Positions 1 to 6,349 of a stretch of DNA of 6,986 nucleotides are shown piece after piece. The notes under the pieces are model-generated. The model saw only the letters and a program-made list of their open reading frames with translations, had not been told where the DNA came from and ran no database searches. The position numbers and the translations under genes are program-made. Origin of the DNA: an uncultured Erysipelotrichaceae bacterium. Its GTDB lineage: Bacteria; Bacillota_I; Bacilli_A; Erysipelotrichales; Erysipelotrichaceae. Numbering within the stretch: position 1 is the first letter of the stretch; each line of letters opens with the position of its first letter. The DNA lies in the NCBI GenBank assembly GCA_947175465.1, contig CAMWMY010000055.1, positions 1 through 6,986 of the forward strand, written 5' to 3'.

Positions 1-756
1 CTGTGAATTCATTCGAGAACTAGCAAAATCCAAATTATGAGTAATATATAAAAAAATACAATCTTCTCTAGATATCTCTATTGCATCCCATAACCTAACT
101 AAAATAGATTTATGTAAATGATTCTCTGGTTCATCAACTATAATAAGGCTATTTTCTTGTGCACATAGAACTTCACCTATAAAATAGAAAATTGCTCTTT
201 CCCCATCGCTCATTTCACTTCCATTATAATAATTTCCCTCAATACGATTTGATGCTTCAATTTTACCTGCACATATTTTTAATCTACGATGCTTAATAAC
301 ATCTTCCCATATTTCCTTTATTTTTTCTAATCGTGTAAAATTATCAAATTCTGCCTCTCCCTCTTTATTCTTCTCTCTGTATTCTATACTCTTTTCATAA
401 TTTTCTGTCACCAAATATTGCATTAATTTATGAAAATCATCGAGCAAATGTGTTTCAGGTGACTCTCCCCATCTCCAATCTTTCTTTCCAAATCGAATTA
501 GCCAATCTTTATTTTCACTAGTCGTTCCATATAAAAATTCTTCTGCTGCTGTTTGCATTTCAATTGGACTAGTCATTTTAGGTAAATTCAGTGACTTTTG
601 GGCTGATATTCTATGAATATTAATTTCCGGATTATTTTCATCTATCCACACGCTCATTCTTGTTTTTCCAGCTCCATTTGCGCCAATTAAAACTATAGAT
701 GATTTATCTTCTATATAATTTTCTTCTCCATATAAATCCGGTATCTTTATTTTCAT
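1..756 (-). CDS. AAA/ABC-type ATPase, N-terminal part; AriA-like (PARIS/DUF4435-associated), runs off the left edge
   Basis: This is an open frame of 252 codons from the ATG at 754-756 to base 1, with no stop, so the C-terminus is missing. A good ribosome binding site (AGGGAG, 5 nt before ATG) fixes the start. Visible motifs are Walker A GANGAGKT (residues 25-32), HRISAQ (48-53), an ABC-type signature MSDGE (182-186), Walker B LIIVDEPE (204-211) with likely catalytic Glu209, NHLH just after it, and an H-loop ITH (His240). The Walker A to signature insert (about 55-175) is charged and helical-looking, unlike a transporter ATPase. This arrangement is that of OLD/RecF-like soluble ATPases. The HRISAQ, WGESPET, SEMSDGER and ITHNLDFASSR blocks resemble, from memory, ATPases that carry or accompany a DUF4435 (AriB, TOPRIM-like nuclease) domain. 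In PARIS, AriA is the sensor ATPase that holds AriB until a phage anti-restriction protein triggers it. The gene lies just beyond guaA's terminator and is more AT-rich than guaA, suggesting transfer. The ATPase call is firm; the PARIS link is inference, because any DUF4435 part is off-window. Confidence 0.85.
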   Translation of the reverse strand, partial: MKIKIPDLYGEENYIEDKSSIVLIGANGAGKTRMSVWIDENNPEINIHRISAQKSLNLPKMTSPIEMQTAAEEFLYGTTSENKDWLIRFGKKDWRWGESPETHLLDDFHKLMQYLVTENYEKSIEYREKNKEGEAEFDNFTRLEKIKEIWEDVIKHRRLKICAGKIEASNRIEGNYYNGSEMSDGERAIFYFIGEVLCAQENSLIIVDEPENHLHKSILVRLWDAIEISREDCIFLYITHNLDFASSRMNSQ

Positions 757-780
757 ATACACTCCCTCTTTCTCAAATAA

Positions 781-803
781 TAAATAATCATTCTCATTAT
801 TTA
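781..803 (-). promoter_or_regulatory. Inverted repeat upstream of the ATPase gene, possible operator (weakly Fur-box-like)
   Basis: There is a perfect 8-bp inverted repeat (TAAATAAT / ATTATTTA) around a 7-nt spacer, centred about 36 bp before the ATPase start codon. The minus strand over 782-796 reads TGAGAATGATTATTT. That matches 11 of the 14 defined positions of the 7-1-7 Fur-type box TGATAATNATTATCA. In DNA this AT-rich such matches arise easily, so this is only a candidate operator or leader hairpin. Possible -35/-10 elements nearby (TTGAGC at 813-818 with GAGAAT 17 nt downstream) are too weak to call as a promoter. Confidence 0.3.
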
Positions 804-835
804 ATATTTTTTGCTCAAAACAACTATATAAGCTA

Positions 836-861
836 AAAAGTGCCTCAAATAAAGCACTTTT
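836..861 (-). terminator. Intrinsic terminator of guaA
   Basis: An 8-bp stem (AAAAGTGC at 836-843, GCACTTTT at 854-861) with a 10-nt loop begins 5 nt after the guaA stop codon. On the minus strand the stem ends in GCACTTTTTAGC, a short U run. On the plus strand the stem is also followed by TTTTTT, so it could act in both directions, although no plus-strand gene leads into it. It separates guaA from the ATPase gene, which therefore probably has its own promoter. Confidence 0.7.
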
Positions 862-866
862 CTTTT

Positions 867-2399
867 TTATTCCCACTCAATCGTTGAAGGTGGTTTTGAA
901 GTACAATCATAAACAACGCGATTAATACCTCTTACTTCATTCACAATTCTTCTACTAATTTTATCTAAAACATCATACGGTATTCTAGCCCAATCCGCTG
1001 TCATACCATCAATAGAAGTCACCGCACGAATTCCAATCGTATAATCATAAGTACGTTGATCTCCCATTACTCCTACAGAGCGCATATCTGGAAGAGCTGT
1101 AAAGTATTGCCAAATCTCTTTATCTAAGCCAGCTAATGCAATTTCTTCGCGTAAAATCGCATCACTTTTTCTTACAAGATCTAACTTCTCTTCTGTAACT
1201 TCCCCTAGTACTCGAATCGCAAGCCCTGGTCCTGGGAAAGGTTGACGATGTACGATTTCATCTGGTAATCCTAATAATGTCCCTAAAGCACGCACTTCAT
1301 CTTTAAATAATGTATTTAAAGGCTCAATTAATTTAAACTTCATATCTTTTGGTAAACCACCAACATTATGATGCGACTTAATTGTCTGTGCCGTTTCCGT
1401 ACCTGATTCAATGACATCTGTATACAAAGTCCCTTGTGCTAACCACTTAATATTCGATAACTTACTAGACTCTCTATCAAAACAATAAATAAATTCATTT
1501 CCAATAATTTTACGTTTCTTTTCAGGATCTGCTACACCTTTTAACTTACTTAAAAACTCCTCTTGCGCATCAATCTTAATAAGATTCATCCCAAAACGAC
1601 CTTTAAATGTATCTACTACCGATTCTGCTTCTCCTAATCGTAGTAGTCCATGATCTACAAACATACAAGTCAATTTATCTCCAATTGCTTTATGTAATAA
1701 TGCTGCTACAACCGCTGAATCGACTCCTCCACTAAGTGCACATAGAACCTCTTCATCTTTCACAGTCTCTTGAATATGCTTTACTTGCACATCAATAAAT
1801 GCTTGCATACTCCAGTTATTTTTAGCTTTACATACTTCAAACACAAAATTCTTCAACATCTCATTCCCATGTAAAGAATGACGAACTTCTGGATGAAATT
1901 GAATTGCATAGAAGTTTCTAGAAGGATCGCTCATCATACAAATAGGACATGTAGCTGTAGAAGCATTCACTTGAAACCCTTGTGGTAATTGAGTTACTTG
2001 ATCTCCATGAGACATCCAAACCTGTTGCTTATGCGCTAGTCCTTTCACAAGCAAACACTCTTCTTTTACCTCAATATCGGCCTTTCCATATTCTGCATGA
2101 TCACAAGGAGAAACCTTTCCACCTAAAGTATGTGCCATTAGTTGCATACCATAACAAATCCCTAAAATCGGTAATCCTAACATAAAGATTTCTTCATCAA
2201 TATGAAATGCATTTTCATCATAAACAGAATTGGGACCACCAGAAAAAATAATCCCTTTAATGTCTTTATCTTGTTTAATTTGCTCAGCTGTTATTTTATG
2301 TGTTAATAGTTCACTATAAACACCCATCTCTCTTACACGACGTGCAATCAGCTGATTATATTGACTTCCAAAATCTAATACAATAATTTTATCTGCCAT
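867..2399 (-). CDS. guaA: GMP synthase (glutamine-hydrolysing), GuaA
   Basis: This cytosolic enzyme makes GMP from XMP, ATP and glutamine, the last step of the guanine branch of purine synthesis. It has 510 residues, the usual length. The N-terminal class I glutamine amidotransferase (about 1-190) has the oxyanion-strand motif [10 protein letters not shown] (53-62), nucleophile Cys82 in GICYGMQ, and His169/Glu171 in QFHPEV. The ATP-pyrophosphatase domain (about 200-385) has the P-loop SGGVDS (223-228), VDHGLLR (248-254) and HHNVGGLP (343-350). The C-terminal dimerisation domain runs from [10 protein letters not shown] to PPSTIEWE, the family's conserved end. The ATG at 2397-2399 has GAGGTGA upstream at good spacing. 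The gene lies 78 bp after purB and has its own promoter; read-through from purB is also possible because no terminator separates them. No guanine riboswitch fits in the roughly 20-nt predicted leader. The gene is intact, and its 3' end holds an island attachment core. Confidence 0.98.
   Translation of the reverse strand: MADKIIVLDFGSQYNQLIARRVREMGVYSELLTHKITAEQIKQDKDIKGIIFSGGPNSVYDENAFHIDEEIFMLGLPILGICYGMQLMAHTLGGKVSPCDHAEYGKADIEVKEECLLVKGLAHKQQVWMSHGDQVTQLPQGFQVNASTATCPICMMSDPSRNFYAIQFHPEVRHSLHGNEMLKNFVFEVCKAKNNWSMQAFIDVQVKHIQETVKDEEVLCALSGGVDSAVVAALLHKAIGDKLTCMFVDHGLLRLGEAESVVDTFKGRFGMNLIKIDAQEEFLSKLKGVADPEKKRKIIGNEFIYCFDRESSKLSNIKWLAQGTLYTDVIESGTETAQTIKSHHNVGGLPKDMKFKLIEPLNTLFKDEVRALGTLLGLPDEIVHRQPFPGPGLAIRVLGEVTEEKLDLVRKSDAILREEIALAGLDKEIWQYFTALPDMRSVGVMGDQRTYDYTIGIRAVTSIDGMTADWARIPYDVLDKISRRIVNEVRGINRVVYDCTSKPPSTIEWE
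871..878 (-). other. guaA 3'-end integration site core (GAGTGGGA)
   Basis: The minus strand at the last codons of guaA (T-I-E-W-E-stop) reads GAGTGGGA. This octamer at the end of guaA is known as the core attachment site of a large family of genomic islands whose integrases target guaA. I see no second copy between here and base 1, so if an island is present its far boundary is off-window. The octamer follows from the conserved GuaA C-terminus, so its presence alone shows a usable site, not that an island has integrated. Confidence 0.5.
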
Positions 2400-2425
2400 A
2401 TATTCACCTCATTTACTTTTCCTAT

Positions 2426-2453
2426 ATTATAAAGGAGTTTTTCAATTATGCAA
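2426..2453 (-). promoter_or_regulatory. Probable sigma-A-type promoter of guaA
   Basis: On the minus strand a perfect -10 TATAAT (2426-2431) is preceded, 16 nt upstream, by TTGCAT (2448-2453), a partial -35. Transcription would start near 2419, leaving only about 20 nt before the guaA ATG, just enough for its ribosome binding site. The -10 is convincing and the -35 is weak. Confidence 0.55.
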
Positions 2454-2477
2454 TAAAAATATTAAAAACTTACACAA

Positions 2478-3773
2478 TTATAAAATCCCTACTCTTTTAA
2501 AGATCATATCCACATTCTTTACATGATGCTTAGGATCAAAACAATCTTCAATTTCTGCTGGCGTTAATGTCTTACATACTTCTTCATTTTCTTCCATCAA
2601 TTGACGAAAACTTATCTTGTTCTCCCATGACTTAATCGCATTTGGCTGTACAAGATCATACGCCTTCTCTCTTGAAAATCCTTTTTCAATTAGCTTCAAC
2701 ATAAATCGCTGTGAAAAAATAACGCCATGGGTCTTATAAATATTATCTAGCATAGTATCTTCAAATACCGTTAAATTATCTAAAATACGTTGAAAACGAT
2801 GTAACATATAATCCAACAACATTGTCGCATCTGGCGCAATAATTCTTTCGGCAGCTGAATGAGAAATATCTCTTTCATGCCATAAAGCCACATCTTCAAA
2901 ACTTGTCATCATATACCCACGTAACACTCTAGCACAACCACATATATTTTCAGATCCAATTGGATTTCTCTTATGTGGCATGGCACTGGATCCTTTTTGC
3001 CCTTTATGGAAAAACTCTTCACACTCACGTACTTCTGTTCTTTGTAAATGACGAATTTCTACAGCCATTTTCTCTAATGAAGTTGCGATCAATGCAAGCG
3101 TAGAAAAATAATATGCATGACGATCTCTTTGTAAAATTTGCGTAGAAATATTACTTGATGCAATACCTAGCTTTTCACATACATAATCTTGAACATAAGG
3201 AGGTGTATTCGCAAAAGTTCCTACAGCTCCTGATATTTTCCCAACTTCAATATCTTTACAAGCACTAGTAAAGCGCTCCATATTTCTTTTCATCTCTTCA
3301 TACCACAAGGCAAACTTTAACCCAAAAGTCGTAATTTCCGCATGTACTCCATGGGTTCTCCCCATACATATCGTATCTTTATAACGAAGAGCTTGTTTTT
3401 TTAACGTTTCTAAAAAAAGATCCAATTTTTTACGTAAAAGCTCATTGGCTTGTTTATATAAATACCCATAGGCTGTATCCACAACATCCGTACTTGTTAA
3501 TCCATAATGAATCCACTTTTTTTCTTCACCTAAAGTCTCACTTACAGCACGTGTAAAAGCGACTACATCATGTCTTGTTTCTTCCTCAATAGCATAAATA
3601 CGTTCAATATCATAGCTTGCCTTGTTCCACAATGTTTCAACATCTTCCTTAGGAATTTCTCCAAGTTGTGCCCATGCTTCGCAAGCAAGAATTTCAACTT
3701 TAAGCCATGCATCATATTTAGCCTTTTCGCTCCAAATATTTTTCATTTCACTTCTAGCATAACGATCAATCAT
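2478..3773 (-). CDS. purB: Adenylosuccinate lyase, PurB
   Basis: PurB cleaves fumarate from SAICAR in IMP synthesis and from adenylosuccinate to give AMP. It belongs to the fumarase/aspartase superfamily and acts as a cytosolic homotetramer. The 431 residues match the Bacillus-type enzyme in length and numbering: His68 (TRHDV), His89 ([10 protein letters not shown]) and the catalytic acid His141 (GRTHGVHAE). The mobile signature loop [15 protein letters not shown] (261-275) carries the catalytic Ser262/263. The C-terminal helical domain is complete. The ATG at 3771-3773 has a near-ideal ribosome binding site, AAGGAGG at 3781-3787, 7 nt upstream. A strong promoter lies upstream with a leader of about 50 nt. 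No CCGAAC-like PurBox and no riboswitch were seen. The gene stands alone rather than in a pur operon, but its neighbour guaA is in the same pathway. Confidence 0.98.
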   Translation of the reverse strand: MIDRYARSEMKNIWSEKAKYDAWLKVEILACEAWAQLGEIPKEDVETLWNKASYDIERIYAIEEETRHDVVAFTRAVSETLGEEKKWIHYGLTSTDVVDTAYGYLYKQANELLRKKLDLFLETLKKQALRYKDTICMGRTHGVHAEITTFGLKFALWYEEMKRNMERFTSACKDIEVGKISGAVGTFANTPPYVQDYVCEKLGIASSNISTQILQRDRHAYYFSTLALIATSLEKMAVEIRHLQRTEVRECEEFFHKGQKGSSAMPHKRNPIGSENICGCARVLRGYMMTSFEDVALWHERDISHSAAERIIAPDATMLLDYMLHRFQRILDNLTVFEDTMLDNIYKTHGVIFSQRFMLKLIEKGFSREKAYDLVQPNAIKSWENKISFRQLMEENEEVCKTLTPAEIEDCFDPKHHVKNVDMIFKRVGIL

Positions 3774-3831
3774 TTAACTTCCTCCTTTTATAGGATACAC
3801 GTTTTCTTTATAAATAAAGTCATATGATTTT

Positions 3832-3860
3832 ATGATACCCAATTTCAATATAAGTGTCAA
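3832..3860 (-). promoter_or_regulatory. Strong sigma-A-type promoter of purB
   Basis: The minus strand reads TTGACA (3855-3860), a 17-nt spacer, then TATCAT (3832-3837): a consensus -35, optimal spacing and a 5/6 match at -10. The start would be near 3825, giving a leader of about 50 nt. A small AT-rich inverted repeat (CTTTAT/ATAAAG, 3806-3819) lies early in that leader; its role is unknown. The promoter sits after the terminator at 3919-3946, so purB is a new transcription unit. Confidence 0.85.
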
Positions 3861-3918
3861 TTATTGGCAAAAGGAAAGACTACTTTTCTATCTCATGCAG
3901 CTTTCCTATCCTAAAATC

Positions 3919-3946
3919 AAAAAAAGGAGATGTGCATACCATCTCC
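3919..3946 (-). terminator. Intrinsic terminator ending the lipoprotein-yihY-rlmD unit
   Basis: A perfect 7-bp stem (GGAGATG at 3926-3932, CATCTCC at 3940-3946) with a 7-nt loop is followed on the minus strand by TTTTTTTGATTTT. It lies about 180 nt after the methyltransferase stop, unusually far, so the transcript has a long 3' tail or a separate small RNA ends here. The plus strand lacks a U run after the stem, so it is directional. Confidence 0.85.
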
Positions 3947-3977
3947 ATGTAAGATCTTATGTTAAGCCCACACTATA

Positions 3978-4000
3978 GCACTTATAAACTCCTATAATGC
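3978..4000 (-). repeat. Bulged hairpin with GGA in its loop
   Basis: On the minus strand GCATTATA pairs with TATAAGTGC: 8 bp with a single bulged G and a 5-nt loop GGAGT. The GGA in a short loop on an A/U-rich stem recalls CsrA-type binding sites, but no other evidence supports that reading. Confidence 0.4.
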
Positions 4001-4013
4001 ACCGATTTTTATC

Positions 4014-4082
4014 CTAAATTCCTCCTAAATAGTTCAGCCTTAAGGCATTTATATCCTTTTTAAGAAGAACTATCCTTTCCAT
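4014..4082 (-). CDS. Possible 22-residue small ORF (doubtful)
   Basis: An ATG at 4080-4082 follows AGGAAG by 4 nt and opens a 22-codon frame (beginning MERIVLLKKD, ending LGGI) that stops at TAG 4014-4016. It begins 44 nt after the methyltransferase stop and coincides with the long hairpin. The peptide is basic with no membrane segment, and I recognise no relative. A frame this short can easily arise by chance in such DNA, so this is a candidate to test rather than a called gene. Confidence 0.15.
   Translation of the reverse strand: MERIVLLKKDINALRLNYLGGI
4029..4073 (-). repeat. Long imperfect hairpin downstream of rlmD
   Basis: On the minus strand the outer stem is ATAGTTC/GAACTAT (7 bp, extendable by two G-U pairs). 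An internal loop follows, then an inner stem of CTTAA and GG pairing with CC and TTAAG (7 bp with an AAA bulge) around the 9-nt loop ATATAAATG. The 3' half contains the 10-bp palindrome GCCTTAAGGC, so other folds compete. There is no U run after it, so it is not a terminator. Confidence 0.45.
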
Positions 4083-4126
4083 GCTACTTCCTGTCTTTTC
4101 GCAAGCACTCTTACAAATTATAGATA

Positions 4127-5467
4127 CTAACGAAGAGATGGTTTCGCTTTTCCTTTTTTCACCCTTGATAAAAGAACGATACATTCTACATGGGCAGTAT
4201 GTGAAAAAATATCAATAGGCACAATTTTTTTCACTTCATAGTTCGAAGATAAAACAGCTAAATTTTTCGCTAAAGTAGCTGGATTACAAGATACATAAAC
4301 AATATCTTGAATTCTACTTTTTAATATACAATATAACATTGCTTCATCTAAACCACTTCTTGGTGGATCCACAACCAAACAATCAATCGGTCGCTTTTTC
4401 GATATATATTGCAATTTATCTGCCGCATCAGCACATACAAAAGATATATGATGAAAGCCATTTAACTTTGCATTTTGATTTGCATTAACCACTGCATCTT
4501 TAATACTTTCAATACCAATAATTTCTTTAGCCTTATCTTGTAAATAAAGAGATATCGCACCAATCCCACTATAAGCTTCTACCATCAAATCATATTTCTT
4601 TGGAAGCAGAGCCGCAATGCTACGATATAAGGTCATTGCTTGTTGTGTATGTAATTGAAAGAAAGAACGTGGGGATATTTGTAATTTCAAATGATCAAAT
4701 GCCAGTGGCAAATAACGCTCCCCTGCTAGTAGCTGCATCTTTTCCCCAAAAATTTCATGTGTTTTCTTTGCCGTATGTACACTTTGCCATAAAGAATGCA
4801 TTCCTTTAATACGCATCATATCATTAATTAGCTGATTTGAATAAGTATCTTCTCCACTGATAAGCGTACATTGATAACGTCCATGAAAACCACGGATTAC
4901 TAAAAAGCGAAGTCCTCTTTTTTGCTGATGTTGATAAGCTTGGATACGATGTTTATTCAAGACATACAAAACATCTTGACGTACTCTTTCTAGATCTTCT
5001 TCATGTACAATACATTTTTTAATTTCACGAAAATGATTTGTCCCTGGCACATACATTCCCGTAACCAAGCGACCATTTTCCATTGTACAAGGTAACTTTA
5101 ATTGATTACGGTAACCAAAGATCATCGGATTAGCAACCATCTTTTGAATAACTTTTGGATTAATTTGTGCATACTTAATCAGCGATTGTCGCACATGAGA
5201 AAACTTATAATCCAATTGCTTTTTATATTGTGCGATCATCAATGGACAGCCACCACATCGCTCTTGTACAAAACACTTTGGTTTAATACGATGCGCGCTT
5301 GCTTGCACAATACGATTCACTTTCCCAACTTTATATCGTTGATGATCCTCCACAACCGTAATATCTACCTCTTCATCAATCAATGCCCCATCAACAAAGA
5401 CTGGAATGTGATTCAAATAACCAATTCCCTCACCATTCATCCCCATTTTTATAATTTTAACTTTCAT
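4127..5467 (-). CDS. rlmD: 23S rRNA (uracil-5-)-methyltransferase, RlmD/RlmCD-type (TrmA/RumA family)
   Basis: This enzyme makes 5-methyluridine in 23S rRNA using S-adenosylmethionine. Family members modify U1939 (RlmD), U747 (RlmC) or both (RlmCD in Bacillus); sequence alone does not settle which. Of 446 residues, about 1-55 form an RNA-binding TRAM domain (MKVKIIKMGMNGEGIGY). Cys65, Cys71, Cys74 (CFVQERCGGC) and Cys152 (KKCIVHEE) are the expected 4Fe-4S ligands. The methyltransferase domain has the SAM motif VEAYSGIGAISLYL (296-309), GIE (318-320), VVDPPRSGLDEA (365-376), nucleophile Cys394 in VSCNPATLAKN, and Glu428 in HTAHVEC as base. All key residues are present. The start ATG overlaps the TGA stop of the YihY gene (ATGA, 4 bp) and has GAGG 7 nt upstream, so the two are translationally coupled. 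The gene ends its transcription unit, with a terminator about 180 nt downstream. Confidence 0.93.
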   Translation of the reverse strand: MKVKIIKMGMNGEGIGYLNHIPVFVDGALIDEEVDITVVEDHQRYKVGKVNRIVQASAHRIKPKCFVQERCGGCPLMIAQYKKQLDYKFSHVRQSLIKYAQINPKVIQKMVANPMIFGYRNQLKLPCTMENGRLVTGMYVPGTNHFREIKKCIVHEEDLERVRQDVLYVLNKHRIQAYQHQQKRGLRFLVIRGFHGRYQCTLISGEDTYSNQLINDMMRIKGMHSLWQSVHTAKKTHEIFGEKMQLLAGERYLPLAFDHLKLQISPRSFFQLHTQQAMTLYRSIAALLPKKYDLMVEAYSGIGAISLYLQDKAKEIIGIESIKDAVVNANQNAKLNGFHHISFVCADAADKLQYISKKRPIDCLVVDPPRSGLDEAMLYCILKSRIQDIVYVSCNPATLAKNLAVLSSNYEVKKIVPIDIFSHTAHVECIVLLSRVKKGKAKPSLR

Positions 5468-6318
5468 AAAACTTCCTCTTCCTTATATTGATCCTTCTTT
5501 TTCCCTAACTTTTTTAATTTATTTTGAATATTCATACAAAACGCATAATATTTTTGTGACTTCATCTCTAATAAATGCTCTTGTTGATACGTATCTTCAA
5601 AAACAATATTTAAACAGAAACCGAAATAAATAATACCCGATATAATATAAATAGCTAATAACAAGGTCACTAGCGAAGATAATGGCCCATATACTGTTTC
5701 ATAAGAAGTAAACCTTCCAACAATCGTTAAAAATAAAGCTGATACACATAAAATGGCAATGGTACAAAATAACCCACCTAAAATACCAAAAGATAAGTTT
5801 CGCTTACGAAATGATAATGCTCGATACATAAGAGTAAAAAGAATAAACATCATGATCGAGGAAACTAAAGGTAAGTACTCCTTCATAATAGACCCTATAA
5901 TAATCGCCGCAACAATTAAAATAGCTAATACCACAAACAAATAAATAGCTCGAAGACGAATTGCCCATTTAGGCACATCCACCTCCTCATGATTCGCACT
6001 AATCAACATAAAAGAATAAACACTACGACTTGCTAACCAAAAAGATGCACACAAAGTAATAATAGAAGGAATTAAGTTAAAATTTTGAGCTCCTAAAAAC
6101 TCAATAAAGCCTCCTATTAACTCCTGTGGTATCATCTGCTCAATAAAAGTGATAATCGACTGTATGACTTCATCCGATAAATAAGCAAAATCAAATAGCA
6201 TTACAAAAATAATAAGCGAAGGAGCTAATGCTAATAATAAACTAAAGGATAATGAATAAATAAAAAGAATTCCTTCTAATGATGTAAATTCTTTATATAA
6301 TTGTACAATCCTATGCAT
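5464..6318 (-). CDS. YihY/virulence factor BrkB family membrane protein
   Basis: This is an inner-membrane protein of 284 residues, typical of the BrkB/YihY family (PF03631), once misnamed ribonuclease BN; its biochemical role is not established. Hydrophobic segments lie at about 17-43, 82-105, 122-146, 148-168, 176-202 and 212-240, fitting six passes. The family's C-terminal block appears as YETVYGPLSSLVTLLLAIYI followed by SGIIYFGFCLNIVFE. After it comes a charged, Lys/Glu-rich cytoplasmic tail (250-284). The ATG at 6316-6318 has AAGGTG 5 nt upstream. It lies 31 bp after the lipoprotein gene and overlaps the methyltransferase gene by 4 bp, so it is the middle gene of a cluster. The neighbours suggest a housekeeping setting but do not point to a function. 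Confidence 0.9.
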   Translation of the reverse strand: MHRIVQLYKEFTSLEGILFIYSLSFSLLLALAPSLIIFVMLFDFAYLSDEVIQSIITFIEQMIPQELIGGFIEFLGAQNFNLIPSIITLCASFWLASRSVYSFMLISANHEEVDVPKWAIRLRAIYLFVVLAILIVAAIIIGSIMKEYLPLVSSIMMFILFTLMYRALSFRKRNLSFGILGGLFCTIAILCVSALFLTIVGRFTSYETVYGPLSSLVTLLLAIYIISGIIYFGFCLNIVFEDTYQQEHLLEMKSQKYYAFCMNIQNKLKKLGKKKDQYKEEEVL

Positions 6319-6335
6319 ACCATCACCTTCTTCCT

Positions 6336-6344
6336 ATTATAACA
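6336..6344 (-). promoter_or_regulatory. Possible extended -10 promoter for yihY-rlmD
   Basis: In the 31-bp gap after the lipoprotein gene the minus strand reads TGTTATAAT, a perfect extended -10 (TGnTATAAT). No -35 hexamer is found at 16-18 nt. The start would be near 6330, about 12 nt before the YihY ATG, leaving a leader only just long enough for the ribosome binding site. It may be an internal promoter or a chance match in AT-rich sequence. Confidence 0.35.
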
Positions 6345-6349
6345 TATTC

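Larger units (their letters stand above)
3947..4126 (-). other. Structured non-coding tail between rlmD and its terminator; candidate small RNA or 3' UTR
   Basis: Together with the purB promoter and the terminator, this fills the 353-bp gap between purB and the methyltransferase gene. On the minus strand it holds a long imperfect hairpin (4029-4073), a bulged hairpin (3978-4000), a perfect 10-bp palindrome TAAGATCTTA (3950-3959) and a possible 22-codon ORF (4014-4082). GGA occurs nine times, six of them as AGGA, about three times what base composition would give. There is a TATAAT at 4117-4122 just after the methyltransferase stop but no acceptable -35, so I cannot say whether this is a separate RNA or the 3' UTR. 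It resembles no RNA family I know. Confidence 0.35.

Noticed and set aside
1982..2185. Plus-strand open frame of 67 codons inside guaA
   Set aside because: It lies antisense to the conserved GuaA amidotransferase domain, has no recognisable motifs and no convincing ribosome binding site.
3570..3827. Plus-strand open frame of 85 codons across the purB start and promoter
   Set aside because: It is antisense to conserved PurB codons; its Phe/Ile/Asn-rich composition is what AT-rich antisense sequence gives.
3872..3907. AGGAAAG...CTTTCCT inverted repeat upstream of the purB promoter
   Set aside because: The stem is 7 bp with a 22-nt loop and no U run. It is compatible with chance, and nothing ties it to regulation.
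3774..4126. Riboswitch, T-box, tRNA or 6S RNA in the purB-rlmD gap
   Set aside because: No purine riboswitch core, T-box sequence, tRNA cloverleaf or closed long-hairpin 6S shape could be traced, and the terminator precedes the purB promoter rather than following it.
4600..5491. Plus-strand open frames (4600-4809 and 5102-5491) opposite rlmD
   Set aside because: Both are shadows of a fully conserved methyltransferase gene and show no protein-like features.
5753..5944. Plus-strand open frame opposite the YihY gene
   Set aside because: It is the complement of membrane-segment codons, with no start signal or motif.
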